Assembly: GCF_021033825.1 (NCBI RefSeq)
Contig: NZ_JAIFXZ010000001.1
Location: forward strand, 478,192-542,191
DNA from: Dietzia aurantiaca
Lineage (GTDB): Bacteria; Actinomycetota; Actinomycetes; Mycobacteriales; Mycobacteriaceae
Length of the DNA stretch: 64,000 nt
Direction: 5' to 3'
The position numbers and the translations under genes are program-made. Shown here one piece after another: positions 8,547-18,459 of the stretch (position 1 is its first letter; every line of letters begins with the position of its first letter). Below the pieces are notes generated by a model. It had not been told where the DNA came from. It worked only from the letters and a program-made list of their open reading frames with translations, and ran no database searches.

Positions 8547-9647
8547 TCAGCGTCCGCGGACCCGTGCGTCGCCGGCCAGCGAGACGCCCACCTCGTCGTC
8601 GACCTCGGGCGCGTCCTGGGGCCGACACCGGGCGACCACCGTGCCCGCACCGGGCACATCGATCTCACACCGGACCGCAGATCCGAGGAACCGCGCGGAG
8701 CGGACCACACCGCGCGCCACCGCGTCGTCCGGCGCGCCCAGGATCACCTGCTCCGTCCGCACCGTGAGCGCCACCGGTCCGCCGCCCGGCACGACACCCC
8801 CGTCGTCGCGGCCCGACGGTATCGCGATGCGCCCGAGTGCCGTCTCGGCGTAGCTGTCCCGAACCTGCCCGGACAGGTGCACCACTTCTCCGAAGAACTC
8901 CGCGGTGCCGTCGTCGGCGGGGTGCAGATACACCTCTCGTGGCCGATCGACCTGCACAAATGCACCGTCGCGCATCACGGCGACGCGATCGGCGAACGAG
9001 AGCGCCTCCTCGTGGTCATGGGTCACGAGCAACGCGGTGATCCCGCCGTCGCGCAGGATCTCGCCCACGGCGCTCCTGATCTCGGATCGCAGGCCGGCGT
9101 CCAGCGCGGAGAAAGCCTCGTCGAGCAACACCACACACGGCGACTGGGCCAAGGCCCGCGCCACCGACACCCGCTGCTGCTGCCCGCCGGATAACTGGTC
9201 AGGTCGGCGCGTGGCCATGTCGGCGTCCAGCGCGACCCGCTCGAGCAGCCCTGCGATCCGGTCCCGGGTCCGCGCCCTGCGTGGCAGACCGAACCCGACG
9301 TTCGCGCCCACGCTCAGATGCGGGAACAGCGCACCATCCTGAGGCACGTATCCGATCTGGCGCCTGTGCGCCGGGATTCCGTAGGGCCCGGTGAGTACGC
9401 GACCGCCCAGACTGACGCTCCCCGCGTCCGGCTGTTCGAAGCCCGCGATCACCCGCAGCAGAGTCGTCTTACCACATCCCGACGGGCCCACCACGGCCAC
9501 CGAGCCGCCCGACGGGACGTCCAGGTCGATACCGGCCAGGACAGTGCGGCCGGGGAATGACTTGGTCAGGTTGTGGACGGAAAGCGCTTCGCCACCGGTG
9601 GAGGCCGTCCGTTCACAGGACGCCGGAGACGCGTCGCGCGCGCTCAC
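8547..9647 (-). CDS. Ferric iron ABC transporter ATP-binding protein (FbpC-like)
   Basis: 366 residues. ABC ATPase core with Walker A GPSGCGKTT, Q-loop region IGYVPQDGALFPHLSV, signature LSGGQQQRV, Walker B VVLLDEAFSALD and switch His in LLVTHDHEEAL; a C-terminal TOBE-like domain follows. The order and the FPHLSV Q-loop are typical of Fbp/Sfu/putrescine-type importers. GTG start at 9647 overlaps the permease stop (GTGA), which is why the long open frame upstream, lying inside the permease gene, is disregarded. It is the third gene of the leftward operon binding protein - permease - ATPase, and energises uptake of ferric ion delivered by the lipoprotein encoded first. Confidence 0.9.
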   Translation of the reverse strand: MSARDASPASCERTASTGGEALSVHNLTKSFPGRTVLAGIDLDVPSGGSVAVVGPSGCGKTTLLRVIAGFEQPDAGSVSLGGRVLTGPYGIPAHRRQIGYVPQDGALFPHLSVGANVGFGLPRRARTRDRIAGLLERVALDADMATRRPDQLSGGQQQRVSVARALAQSPCVVLLDEAFSALDAGLRSEIRSAVGEILRDGGITALLVTHDHEEALSFADRVAVMRDGAFVQVDRPREVYLHPADDGTAEFFGEVVHLSGQVRDSYAETALGRIAIPSGRDDGGVVPGGGPVALTVRTEQVILGAPDDAVARGVVRSARFLGSAVRCEIDVPGAGTVVARCRPQDAPEVDDEVGVSLAGDARVRGR

Positions 9648-11260
9648 CGTCCACCCGCCGCGGTCTGACGAAGCAGGAGATAGGTCATGGGCGCGGACAT
9701 CACGATCATGATCATGGCGAAGGGTGCGGCAGCGGCGTAATCCAGGTCCAGCCCGAGCGCCCAGAATCGGGTCGCCAGGGTGCTGGTACCGGCGGGCGAG
9801 AGCAGGAGGGTGGCGGTGAGTTCGTTGAGAACCGCGAGGAACACCAGAGCGAAGGCCACCACCATCGAAGGCATCATGCGCCGGATGGTCACCGTGAGGA
9901 CCGCACGCCACGGCGGGCAACCGAGTGACCGCGCCGCCTCCTCGAGCCGCTCCGGTGCCTGGGCCAGGCCCGCGCGCAGTGTCACGACGGCACGAGGGAG
10001 GAACAACAGCACGTAGGCCGCCAGGACCAGCACGACGGTCTGGTAGATCTGCGGCAGCACATGGATGGACACCGTGGTCAGTGCCAGCGCCACCACAATG
10101 CCCGGTACCGAGCTCGCGATGTAATTGCCTGATTCGACCAGCCGGGCTGTCGGCCCGGGATAGCGGATGGTCAACCATGCCACGGGCAGCGCCAGCAGCA
10201 CACAGCCGAGGCCGCCGTAGAACCCGTAGCCGACCGACTGGGCGAACGCCTCGGGCAGATCCGGATTCGCCCACACCTCCGTCCCGCCCACGACGAGCCA
10301 CCGCCCCACCACGAACACGGGGACGCCGAGCGAGATCACCACCACCGCCAGGGACCCGAGTAGCGCCACCGGGGTCCACCTGCCCAGCCTCACGGGCGGG
10401 GTCCGGCGCGCGGCGCCCGCGCCCAGGCGGGCGTACCTGGCCCGGCCGCGGGCGCCTGCCTCCGCCATCAGCAGGGCCAGACACACGAGCACCAGGACAC
10501 CCGCGAGCACACCGCCCGAGGCCGAGGCGAACGACGACTGGTACTGGTCCACGATCGCCGTGGTGAAGGTGTCGAAGCGGATCATGGAGAACGCGCCGTA
10601 CTCGGCGAGCAGATGCAGGGCGACGAGCAGTCCGCCGCCGACGACAGCCAGACGCAACTGCGGGACCAGGACGCGGAACACGATGCCCCACCCGTGAACG
10701 CCCAGGGATCGGGCCACCTCCTCTTCCGCGGGGTCGATCCACCGCAGCGTAGCGGCCGCAGGGAGATAGACGAGCGGAAAATATGCACAGATCGAGATGA
10801 GCACGCCACCGGACAGTCCGCCGATCGACGGATCGATCCCCAGCCAGGCGTAGCTGATGACGAACGCCGGTACCGCCAATGGCGCGGCGAAGAGCACTCC
10901 CCAGACCTTCCGGCCGGGCAACGTGGTCCGTTCGACCAGCCAGGCCGCGGCCACACCCAGCACCACGGCGGCCGGGACGGCGACCGCCACCAGCGCGAGG
11001 GTGGAGCCGAGAAGCCTCAGGACACGCTCGCGAAACAACAGCTCGGCGACCGCCGACGGACCGATGTCGACGGCGAGCCAGACGATGTACCCCACCGGCA
11101 GCAGGAACAGGACCGTGAGCAATCCCACGATCACGGACAGTGCTGGTGGCGGGCGACGCCCCCGCACCCGCGCTGGCGTTCGCCCGGTGCGCGCCGGGGC
11201 ACCGGGCCGACCGGCCGGGCCGGGTGGCGCTGTGGTCCTCGGGGGCGCGACGGTCGCCAC
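9644..11260 (-). CDS. Ferric iron ABC transporter permease (FbpB-like, fused)
   Basis: 538 residues with about twelve membrane segments in two homologous halves, each containing an EAA-type loop (in the first half DPAEEEVARSLGVHGWGIVFRV; in the second PERLEEAARSLGCPPWRAVLTV, quoted here by its core EEAARSLG). Such double-length permeases are characteristic of FbpB/SfuB ferric transporters. The N-terminal 45 residues are Pro/Arg-rich and cytosolic. GTG start at 11260, 3 bp after the binding-protein stop; its stop overlaps the ATPase start. The operon is led by an iron box at 12340-12358, so expression is probably derepressed under iron limitation. Confidence 0.9.
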   Translation of the reverse strand: MATVAPPRTTAPPGPAGRPGAPARTGRTPARVRGRRPPPALSVIVGLLTVLFLLPVGYIVWLAVDIGPSAVAELLFRERVLRLLGSTLALVAVAVPAAVVLGVAAAWLVERTTLPGRKVWGVLFAAPLAVPAFVISYAWLGIDPSIGGLSGGVLISICAYFPLVYLPAAATLRWIDPAEEEVARSLGVHGWGIVFRVLVPQLRLAVVGGGLLVALHLLAEYGAFSMIRFDTFTTAIVDQYQSSFASASGGVLAGVLVLVCLALLMAEAGARGRARYARLGAGAARRTPPVRLGRWTPVALLGSLAVVVISLGVPVFVVGRWLVVGGTEVWANPDLPEAFAQSVGYGFYGGLGCVLLALPVAWLTIRYPGPTARLVESGNYIASSVPGIVVALALTTVSIHVLPQIYQTVVLVLAAYVLLFLPRAVVTLRAGLAQAPERLEEAARSLGCPPWRAVLTVTIRRMMPSMVVAFALVFLAVLNELTATLLLSPAGTSTLATRFWALGLDLDYAAAAPFAMIMIVMSAPMTYLLLRQTAAGGR

Positions 11261-11263
11261 AGA

Positions 11264-12289
11264 TCAGGCCAGACCGAGTGAGATCATCAGATCGGACACC
11301 TCCGGGCCGTTGAGGCCTGCCGGGTCGATGTCCGGGGCGTTCAGCTCGGCGAGCGGGACCAGTTCAGGGTTCGCCCCGACGCCCGAGGCGACCGGGTACT
11401 CGAAGGAGGAATCCCGCAGGATCTCCTGTCCCTTGGTGGAGGTGATGAACGTCAGAAAGCGCTGCGCTTCCTCGGCGTGCGGGGCGCCCGCGAGCACACC
11501 GCCGCCGGACAGGGAGACGAATGACTCCGGGCCCTCGTTTCGGAAGTAGTGCTGCACCACATTCTGCGAGGACTCGCCGGTTCCGGCCTGGTCACCGAAA
11601 TAGTAGTAGTGGTAGATCACGCCGCCGTCGATCTCACCGGCGTTGACGGCCGCCAGAATGGGTTTGTTGCCCTTGTAGGTCGCGAATGCCCCGTCCGGCC
11701 CCTCGAGGGACTCGAGCCAGGCTCGGGTATTCTCTTCTCCGTCGAGTTCGAGCGAGGCGGAGACGATTGCCTGGAAGTCGGCGCCCGCCGGAGCGGCACC
11801 CCATCTACCCTGCCAGCGGGGCTCTGCCAGATCGGCAAAAGACTCCGGGAGTTCGGCCTCGGCGACCGCGTCCGGGTTGTAGACGAAGACGGTGGAGCGG
11901 GCGGCGACGCCCACCCAGTCGCCGGTGGATGGGCGATACTCCTCCGGGACCTGAGCGAGGGTCTCCTCGGAGACCGGCGCCAGGAGTCCCTCACGGGCGA
12001 CCATCGACATGGCCGGCGAGTTCTCCGTCAGGTAGAGGTCCGCCCCGGAGGCGTCCCCCTCCGCGACAAGCTGGTTGCCGAGATCGAAGTCGCTACCGTT
12101 GCGCAACTCCACCTCGATTCCCGTTTCCTCGGTGAAGGCGTCGGCCCAGTCGCGGGTGAGCGATTCGTGCTGGGCGTTGTAGACGACCAATGCGGCGTCG
12201 TCACCTGCGCCGGACAATCCACAGGCAGTCAGAGAGGTGGCCAGCACGGTGGCCAGGGCAACGGCGATGCCGCGGGATCGAAGAATCAC
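11264..12289 (-). CDS. Ferric iron ABC transporter substrate-binding lipoprotein
   Basis: 341 residues. Lipoprotein signal with lipobox LTAC (lipidated Cys23). The mature part begins LVVYNAQHESLTRDWADAF, the usual first strand of FbpA-type ferric-binding proteins, and contains a run of tyrosines in IYHYYYFG near residue 225, at the position of the tandem iron-ligating tyrosines of FbpA. The protein should bind free or chelated Fe(III) outside the membrane and hand it to the fused permease encoded 3 bp downstream. GTG start at 12289. The 19-bp DtxR/IdeR-like site 51 bp upstream supports an iron role independently of the homology. Confidence 0.9.
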   Translation of the reverse strand: MILRSRGIAVALATVLATSLTACGLSGAGDDAALVVYNAQHESLTRDWADAFTEETGIEVELRNGSDFDLGNQLVAEGDASGADLYLTENSPAMSMVAREGLLAPVSEETLAQVPEEYRPSTGDWVGVAARSTVFVYNPDAVAEAELPESFADLAEPRWQGRWGAAPAGADFQAIVSASLELDGEENTRAWLESLEGPDGAFATYKGNKPILAAVNAGEIDGGVIYHYYYFGDQAGTGESSQNVVQHYFRNEGPESFVSLSGGGVLAGAPHAEEAQRFLTFITSTKGQEILRDSSFEYPVASGVGANPELVPLAELNAPDIDPAGLNGPEVSDLMISLGLA

Positions 12290-12339
12290 GAACGACTCCG
12301 GGGGTCGATGTATCAGTATCCCCTGAAATCTAGCATCAG

Positions 12340-12358
12340 CTTGGTAAGGCTTACCTCA
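12340..12358 (-). promoter_or_regulatory. DtxR/IdeR iron box of the ferric transporter operon
   Basis: CTTGGTAAGGCTTACCTCA (plus strand) matches 14 of 19 consensus positions and contains the perfect palindrome GGTAAG-G-CTTACC (12343-12355). It lies 51 bp upstream of the binding-protein GTG. Its right end overlaps the TGA stop of hspR (12356-12358), so the operator is embedded at the very end of the heat-shock operon. Known from the family: iron-loaded DtxR/IdeR binds such sites and represses iron uptake. Confidence 0.75.
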
Positions 12359-12784
12359 ATCACTGTTCCGGTCACGTTCGTGGCGGGGCCGCCAGACCAC
12401 CACGGAGGTGGAACGCGGCACGTGCACCAACTCGCCGGAGCGGCCGGGCCGCCCCTGCCGTCGCTGCAGGTCGGCGAGCTCGTCGATGAGGTCGGCCACA
12501 CGACTGCGCAGCGCGTCGACCTGATTGGTCAACTCGATGATCCGCTTGATGCCGGCGAGGTTCACGCCCTCCTCCTGGCTGAGCCGCTGCACCTCGCGCA
12601 GCATTGCCACGTCGCGCAGCGAGTAGCGGCGGCCGCCGCCCCGGGTGCGTTCGGGGGTGACGATCCCGAGCCTGTCGTAGGTGCGCAGCGTCTGGGCGTG
12701 CAGCCCCGACAGCTCCGCGGCCATGGAGATCACGAGCACGCTGTCGTCGGGACCGAGGTCCTCGACGTCCAGCCGGGGGCTCAT
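12356..12784 (-). CDS. hspR: Heat-shock repressor HspR (MerR family)
   Basis: 142 residues. N-terminal MerR-type winged helix: SVLVISMAAELSGLHAQTLRTYDRLGIV, cited by its core HAQTLRTYDRLG, then GGGRRYSLRDVAMLREVQRL. A leucine-rich helix with heptads (NQVDALRSRVADLIDELADL) follows. HspR represses the dnaK operon with DnaK as co-repressor and binds HAIR inverted repeats, present upstream of dnaK here. ATG at 12784 overlaps the dnaJ stop by 4 bp (ATGA), so it is the last gene of dnaK-grpE-dnaJ-hspR and autoregulated through the same promoter. Its stop codon overlaps an iron box serving the next operon. Confidence 0.95.
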   Translation of the reverse strand: MSPRLDVEDLGPDDSVLVISMAAELSGLHAQTLRTYDRLGIVTPERTRGGGRRYSLRDVAMLREVQRLSQEEGVNLAGIKRIIELTNQVDALRSRVADLIDELADLQRRQGRPGRSGELVHVPRSTSVVVWRPRHERDRNSD

Positions 12785-13962
12785 GCCGACCCGGCCCAGC
12801 CCGACCGCGGATCGAAGCCTGCCGCGCGGAGCGCCTCGTCGTATGCGGCGAGTTCGGCTTCGGCCATCCCGGCGGGGGGCGTGGCCACCCGGAGCGTGAC
12901 CTTGAGGTCGCCGGTTCCGGACTTGCGTGCGATGCCCCGGCCCCGCACCCGCAGGATCTGGCCGTCCCGCGATCCGGCGGGGACCTTGACGGTCACCCGG
13001 CCGGTCAGGGTCGGGACGGACACCTGTGAACCCTGCACGAGCTCGGGGTAGGACACCGGCAGGTCGACCAGTAGGTCCGCGCCGTCGCGCTGGAAGACCG
13101 CGTCCTTCTGGACGGTCACCGTGACGTACAGGTCGCCGGAGGGCGCGCCACGGAAGCCGGCCTCGCCCTGTCCGGAGAGCCGGATGCGCTGGCCGTCGGA
13201 GACTCCCGCCGGCACCTTGACGTTGATCGTGCGGGTGCGGTCGGTGACGCCGCTGCCTCCGCAGTCGGTGCACGGGTCGTCGATCTTGGACCCGGTACCG
13301 CCGCAGTCGGCGCAGGGCTCGGCGAAGCCGAACGCACCCTGGTTGCGCTGGGTGACGCCGGCGCCGTGGCAGGTGCCGCACACCTTGGGGCTGGTGCCGG
13401 GCTTGGCGCCGCTGCCGTGACAGGTCAGGCAGGGCGACGCCGAGGAGAGCTTGATCTGGACGGTCTCACCGAGCGCGGCCTCGCGGAACGAGAGCGTCAG
13501 CGCGGTCTCCACGTCCTGGCCCCCGCGCGGGCGCTGCGCCCGGGACCGACCGGCCCCGCCGCCGCCGGCGCGTCCCTGGTTGAACAATCCGCCGAACAGG
13601 TCGGAGAAGCCTCCGGCCCCACCGGCCGGTCCGCCGCCGCCGAACAGGTCACCGAGGTCGAAATCGCTGGTGGTCGTGTAACCGCCGCCGCCTCCGGGCG
13701 CGCTGAAGCCGCCGAACCCGCCCGAGGAGACCTGGGCGCGGAACTCGTCGTACTCCTTGCGCTTGGCCGGATCACCGACGACGTCGTTCGCCTCGCTGAT
13801 CCGCTTGAACTTCTCCTCGGCCGCGGTGTTACCCGGGTTGGAGTCCGGGTGGTTCTCGCGGGCGAGCTTGCGGTACGCCTTACGGATCTCGTCCTGCGTG
13901 GCGGTCTTGGAGACGCCCAGCTCGGCGTAGTAGTCCTTCTCGACCCATTCGCGCTGGCTCAC
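12781..13962 (-). CDS. dnaJ: Chaperone DnaJ (DnaJ1 type)
   Basis: 393 residues. J domain at about 10-75 with the HPD motif (ARENHPDSNPG), a Gly/Phe-rich linker (about 80-150), four zinc-binding repeats CLTCHGSG, CGTCHGAG, CADCGGTG and CTDCGGSG, and the two C-terminal substrate-binding beta domains. DnaJ delivers unfolded proteins to DnaK and stimulates its ATPase. ATG at 13962 has AAAGGAGG 6-7 bp upstream. It lies 105 bp after grpE; the gap holds a strong hairpin. The stop overlaps the hspR start. In Mycobacteriales this heat-shock-operon copy is DnaJ1. Confidence 0.96.
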   Translation of the reverse strand: MSQREWVEKDYYAELGVSKTATQDEIRKAYRKLARENHPDSNPGNTAAEEKFKRISEANDVVGDPAKRKEYDEFRAQVSSGGFGGFSAPGGGGGYTTTSDFDLGDLFGGGGPAGGAGGFSDLFGGLFNQGRAGGGGAGRSRAQRPRGGQDVETALTLSFREAALGETVQIKLSSASPCLTCHGSGAKPGTSPKVCGTCHGAGVTQRNQGAFGFAEPCADCGGTGSKIDDPCTDCGGSGVTDRTRTINVKVPAGVSDGQRIRLSGQGEAGFRGAPSGDLYVTVTVQKDAVFQRDGADLLVDLPVSYPELVQGSQVSVPTLTGRVTVKVPAGSRDGQILRVRGRGIARKSGTGDLKVTLRVATPPAGMAEAELAAYDEALRAAGFDPRSGWAGSA

Positions 13963-14012
13963 CAGACGCCTCCTTTCTGTCCTGCTCTGTAGTTTCTCAG
14001 GTCTGCCGTGGT

Positions 14013-14051
14013 GTGCAGGTGCGGTCCGCCTGATGCGGGCCGCACCTGCAC
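14013..14051 (-). promoter_or_regulatory. Strong hairpin in the grpE-dnaJ spacer
   Basis: Arms 14013-14027 (GTGCAGGTGCGGTCC) and 14037-14051 (GGGCCGCACCTGCAC) pair over 15 bp with a single mismatch/G-U pair and a 9-nt loop. No T tract follows on the minus strand, so it is more likely a partial terminator, attenuator or RNase-processing/stability element that sets dnaJ-hspR levels relative to dnaK-grpE than a full terminator. Confidence 0.55.
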
Positions 14052-14067
14052 GTGCCGGTCGCCTCTG

Positions 14068-14646
14068 TCAGCGGACGATGACCATCGCCGCGCGCAGGGT
14101 GCGCTCGCCCATGCGGTAGCCCTTGCGCAGGACGGTGCCGAGCACGGGCTCGCCGCCGTCGGACTCGTCCTGCACGGCCTCGTGCAGGTTCGGGTCGAAG
14201 GGGTCGCCCTCCTCGCCGAACTGCTCGACGCCCTGGCCCGCCAGGAGCGCGACCATCTTGTCGGCGAAGGCCTTGAGCGGCCCGTCGGACAGGTCGCCGT
14301 GATCGCGGGCGCGGTCGAGGTCGTCCACCACGGGGAGCAGCTCGGAGAGCAGTCCCGCGCGGGCGGCCTCGATGCCGGCCGTACGCTCGCGGTCCATGCG
14401 GCGGCGGTAGTTGGCGAACTCCGCCGACACCCGCTGCAGGTCGGCGGTGCGCTCGTCGAGCTGCGCCTGCAGCCCGGACGACGCCTCGTCGACGATCTCT
14501 CCCTCGAGCGCACCGTCCCCGCCGGCCGCGGCGGCCTCAGCCGCCGCGGCCTCGTCGGCCACCTCGGCGGCGTCGACGGTCTCGGCGTCGGCACCGGCCC
14601 ATGCGGCCTTGTCGGTCTCCGGTCCGTCAGCGTGGGGCGAGGTCAC
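14068..14646 (-). CDS. grpE: Nucleotide exchange factor GrpE
   Basis: 192 residues. An Ala/Glu-rich disordered N-terminus (1-55) precedes the long coiled-coil dimerisation helix (about 57-110, [25 protein letters not shown] cited by its core [10 protein letters not shown]) and the C-terminal beta domain ending [20 protein letters not shown], the GrpE signature. It releases ADP from DnaK. GTG start at 14646 overlaps the dnaK stop (GTGA), consistent with translational coupling to keep chaperone stoichiometry. Slightly longer acidic N-terminus than E. coli GrpE, as usual in actinobacteria. Confidence 0.95.
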   Translation of the reverse strand: MTSPHADGPETDKAAWAGADAETVDAAEVADEAAAAEAAAAGGDGALEGEIVDEASSGLQAQLDERTADLQRVSAEFANYRRRMDRERTAGIEAARAGLLSELLPVVDDLDRARDHGDLSDGPLKAFADKMVALLAGQGVEQFGEEGDPFDPNLHEAVQDESDGGEPVLGTVLRKGYRMGERTLRAAMVIVR

Positions 14647-16496
14647 TTGGAATCGCTCCCGGTCTCGTCCTCGTCGACGACCTCGGCGTCCACCACGTCG
14701 TCGTCATCGGACCCCGCGGATGCGCCCTCCCCGGCCTCGGCGCCCTCGGCCGCGGAGGCCTCGTAGATCGCCTGGCCGACGGCCTGCGCCTCGGTGTTGA
14801 CCTTCTCGACCGCGGCCTTGATCGCGTCGACGTCCGACCCCTCGAGAGCGGTCTTGGCCTCGGCGATCGCCGACTCGAGCGAGGACTTCTTGTCGGCCGG
14901 GATCTTGTCCTCGTTCTCCGAGACGAACTTCTCCGTCTGGTAGATCGTGGACTCGGCCTGGTTGCGGGCGTCCGCCTCCTCGCGACGCTTGGCGTCCTCG
15001 GCGGCGTGATCCTCCGCATCCTTGATCATCTGGTCGATCTCCTCCTTGGACAGACCGGAGCCGTCCTGGATGACGATCGTGTTCTCCTTGCCGGTGCCCT
15101 TGTCCTTGGCGGTGACGTGGACGATGCCGTTGGCGTCGATGTCGAAGGTCACCTCGACCTGGGGCACGCCGCGCGGAGCGGGGGCGATGCCGGCGAGCTC
15201 GAAGGAGCCGAGCAGCTTGTTCTGCGCGGCCATCTCACGCTCGCCCTGGAATACCTGGATCTGCACCGATGGCTGGTTGTCGTCCGCCGTGGTGAAGGTC
15301 TCCGAGCGCTTGGTCGGGATGGTGGTGTTGCGCTCGATGAGCTTGGTCATGACGCCGCCCTTGGTCTCGATGCCCAGCGACAGCGGGGTCACGTCGAGCA
15401 GCAAGACGTCCTTGACTTCGCCACGGAGCACGCCGGCCTGCAGCGCGGCACCCACGGCGACGACCTCGTCCGGGTTGACGCCCTTGTTGGGCTCCTTGCC
15501 CCCGGTGAGCTCCTTGACCAGGTCGGTCACGGCGGGCATACGGGTCGAGCCACCGACCAGGACCACGTGGTCGATCGAGGAGACCGAGATGCCGGCGTCC
15601 TTGATCACGGCCTGGAACGGCTGACGGCAGCGATCGAGCAGGTCCTGGGTGATCTTCTGGAACTCGGCGCGGGTGAGCGTCTCGTCCAGGAAGAGCGGGT
15701 TCTTGTCCGCGTCGACCGTGATGTACGGCAGGTTGATCGAAGTGGACTGTCCGCTGGACAGCTCGATCTTGGCCTTCTCCGCGGCCTCACGCAGACGCTG
15801 CAGGGCCATCTTGTCCTTGGTCAGGTCGATGCCGTTCTGCGCCTTGAACTTCTCGACCAGCCAGTCGACGACCCGCTGATCCCAGTCGTCACCACCGAGG
15901 TGGTTGTCGCCCGAGGTCGCGCGGACCTCCACGACGCCGTCACCGATGTCGAGCAGGGAGACGTCGAACGTACCGCCACCGAGGTCGAAGACCAGGATGG
16001 TCTGCTCCTGCTCGCCCTTGTCGAGTCCGTAGGCCAGGGCGGCCGCGGTGGGCTCGTTGACGATGCGCAGGACGTTGAGGCCGGCGATCTGGCCGGCGTC
16101 CTTGGTGGCCTGACGCTGGGCGTCGTTGAAGTAGGCCGGAACGGTGATCACGGCATCCGTGACGTCCTCACCCAGGTAGGACTCGGCATCCCTCTTGAGC
16201 TTCTGCAGCGTACGGGCGCTGATCTCCTGCGGGGTGTAGGTCTTGTCGTCGATCGAATCCGACTTCCAGTCGGTGCCGATGTGCCGCTTGACCGAGCGGA
16301 TGGTGCGGTCGACGTTGGTGACCGCCTGGTTCTTGGCCGGCTGGCCGACGAGGACCTCGCCGTTCTTGGCGAAGGCGACCACCGAAGGGGTCGTGCGCGA
16401 CCCCTCGGCGTTGGCGATGACCTGGGCCTCGCCGCCCTCCAGGACCGCGACCGCCGAGTTGGTGGTGCCGAGGTCGATACCGACTGCACGTCCCAT
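14643..16496 (-). CDS. dnaK: Chaperone DnaK (Hsp70)
   Basis: 617 residues. Nucleotide-binding domain starts [19 protein letters not shown]; other family blocks are [24 protein letters not shown] (core [10 protein letters not shown]), [12 protein letters not shown] and the linker [12 protein letters not shown] near residue 360, followed by the substrate-binding domain and an acidic C-terminal lid ending in an Asp/Glu-rich tail ([15 protein letters not shown]). ATP-dependent binding of unfolded proteins with DnaJ and GrpE. First gene of the dnaK-grpE-dnaJ-hspR operon, preceded by two HAIR-type half-repeat copies that HspR should bind. Length is typical for actinobacteria. Confidence 0.98.
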   Translation of the reverse strand: MGRAVGIDLGTTNSAVAVLEGGEAQVIANAEGSRTTPSVVAFAKNGEVLVGQPAKNQAVTNVDRTIRSVKRHIGTDWKSDSIDDKTYTPQEISARTLQKLKRDAESYLGEDVTDAVITVPAYFNDAQRQATKDAGQIAGLNVLRIVNEPTAAALAYGLDKGEQEQTILVFDLGGGTFDVSLLDIGDGVVEVRATSGDNHLGGDDWDQRVVDWLVEKFKAQNGIDLTKDKMALQRLREAAEKAKIELSSGQSTSINLPYITVDADKNPLFLDETLTRAEFQKITQDLLDRCRQPFQAVIKDAGISVSSIDHVVLVGGSTRMPAVTDLVKELTGGKEPNKGVNPDEVVAVGAALQAGVLRGEVKDVLLLDVTPLSLGIETKGGVMTKLIERNTTIPTKRSETFTTADDNQPSVQIQVFQGEREMAAQNKLLGSFELAGIAPAPRGVPQVEVTFDIDANGIVHVTAKDKGTGKENTIVIQDGSGLSKEEIDQMIKDAEDHAAEDAKRREEADARNQAESTIYQTEKFVSENEDKIPADKKSSLESAIAEAKTALEGSDVDAIKAAVEKVNTEAQAVGQAIYEASAAEGAEAGEGASAGSDDDDVVDAEVVDEDETGSDSK

Positions 16497-16534
16497 GGTG
16501 AACTCCTTACTGTTCCCGCGAATGATGACTGCTG

Positions 16535-16640
16535 TTCAGCGACCCCGACTCAAGTCCGGGGCCCGTCCCTCCACAGTGTGGTGTCCACACTGCCCGCCGT
16601 TCGGTGGCGAGTCAACCCGAGTTGAGTCTGGGTCGCTGAG
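16535..16640. promoter_or_regulatory. dnaK control region: two inverted HAIR-like sites and a palindrome
   Basis: TTCAGCGACCCCGACTCAAG (16535-16554) and, in inverted orientation, GTTGAGTCTGGGTCGCTGAG (16621-16640) are copies of one motif. Each keeps one strong half (CTTGAGT / GTTGAGT, read towards the other copy) of the HspR-associated inverted repeat CTTGAGT-N7-ACTCAAG and a weaker second half. Between them lies a perfect 8-bp inverted repeat, CAGTGTGGTGTCCACACTG (16574-16592). The sites lie 39 to 144 bp upstream of the dnaK ATG, as expected for HspR repression. No CIRCE element was seen. Confidence 0.75.
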
Positions 16641-16810
16641 GTTTGACGCTCCGTATAACTGGGAGGCGCAGGATTCCATTCCCGGAGTGAGGCAACTCAC
16701 ACGCAGACCTGCGTCGAACAGACTCAAAGCCGCCCGGGCGAGGCGGACGAGGCCGGGCGCGCACGGCGACAGCGCCGGGAGTGCCGGGCCACCCGCCCCC
16801 TGAAATGACG

Positions 16811-16850
16811 ACGACGACGACAACGACGTGGTGGTCGTTGTCGTCGTCGT
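16811..16850 (-). terminator. 17-bp perfect hairpin after gdhA
   Basis: Arms 16811-16827 and 16834-16850 are exact complements (17 bp) around a 6-nt loop, made of GAC/GTC trinucleotide runs. It lies 35 bp after the glutamate dehydrogenase stop on the minus strand and is followed there by a short T-containing stretch (CATTTCA). It probably ends gdhA transcription before the dnaK promoter region. The rest of 16641-16884 holds no recognisable gene. Confidence 0.6.
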
Positions 16851-16884
16851 ACTGCCCGTGACCCGGAGGGTCGACGGACTCGGG

Positions 16885-18321
<1,437 letters not shown>

Positions 18322-18459
18322 TCAGCCTCTTCTGAAAAATCGCCCAACTAATCCCACTAATCACACGTGTCACACTGGACTCAGTAATCACAGCTCCGTA
18401 ATCTTGCTCGCGACCGGTCGACCCCTCCAGTCGCTCACCGTGCATCACGGAAGGCCACC

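Noticed and set aside
8547..10742. 731-residue reading of the ATPase frame
   Set aside because: The first 360 codons lie inside the permease gene in another frame; the real start is GTG 9647 in a GTGA overlap.
14601..16625. Long plus-strand open frame antisense to dnaK/grpE
   Set aside because: Opposite strand of unmistakable dnaK; Leu/Asp/Gly-rich low-complexity peptide without motifs.
16805..16852. GAC/GTC trinucleotide microsatellite
   Set aside because: It is better explained as the two arms of a perfect terminator hairpin behind gdhA.
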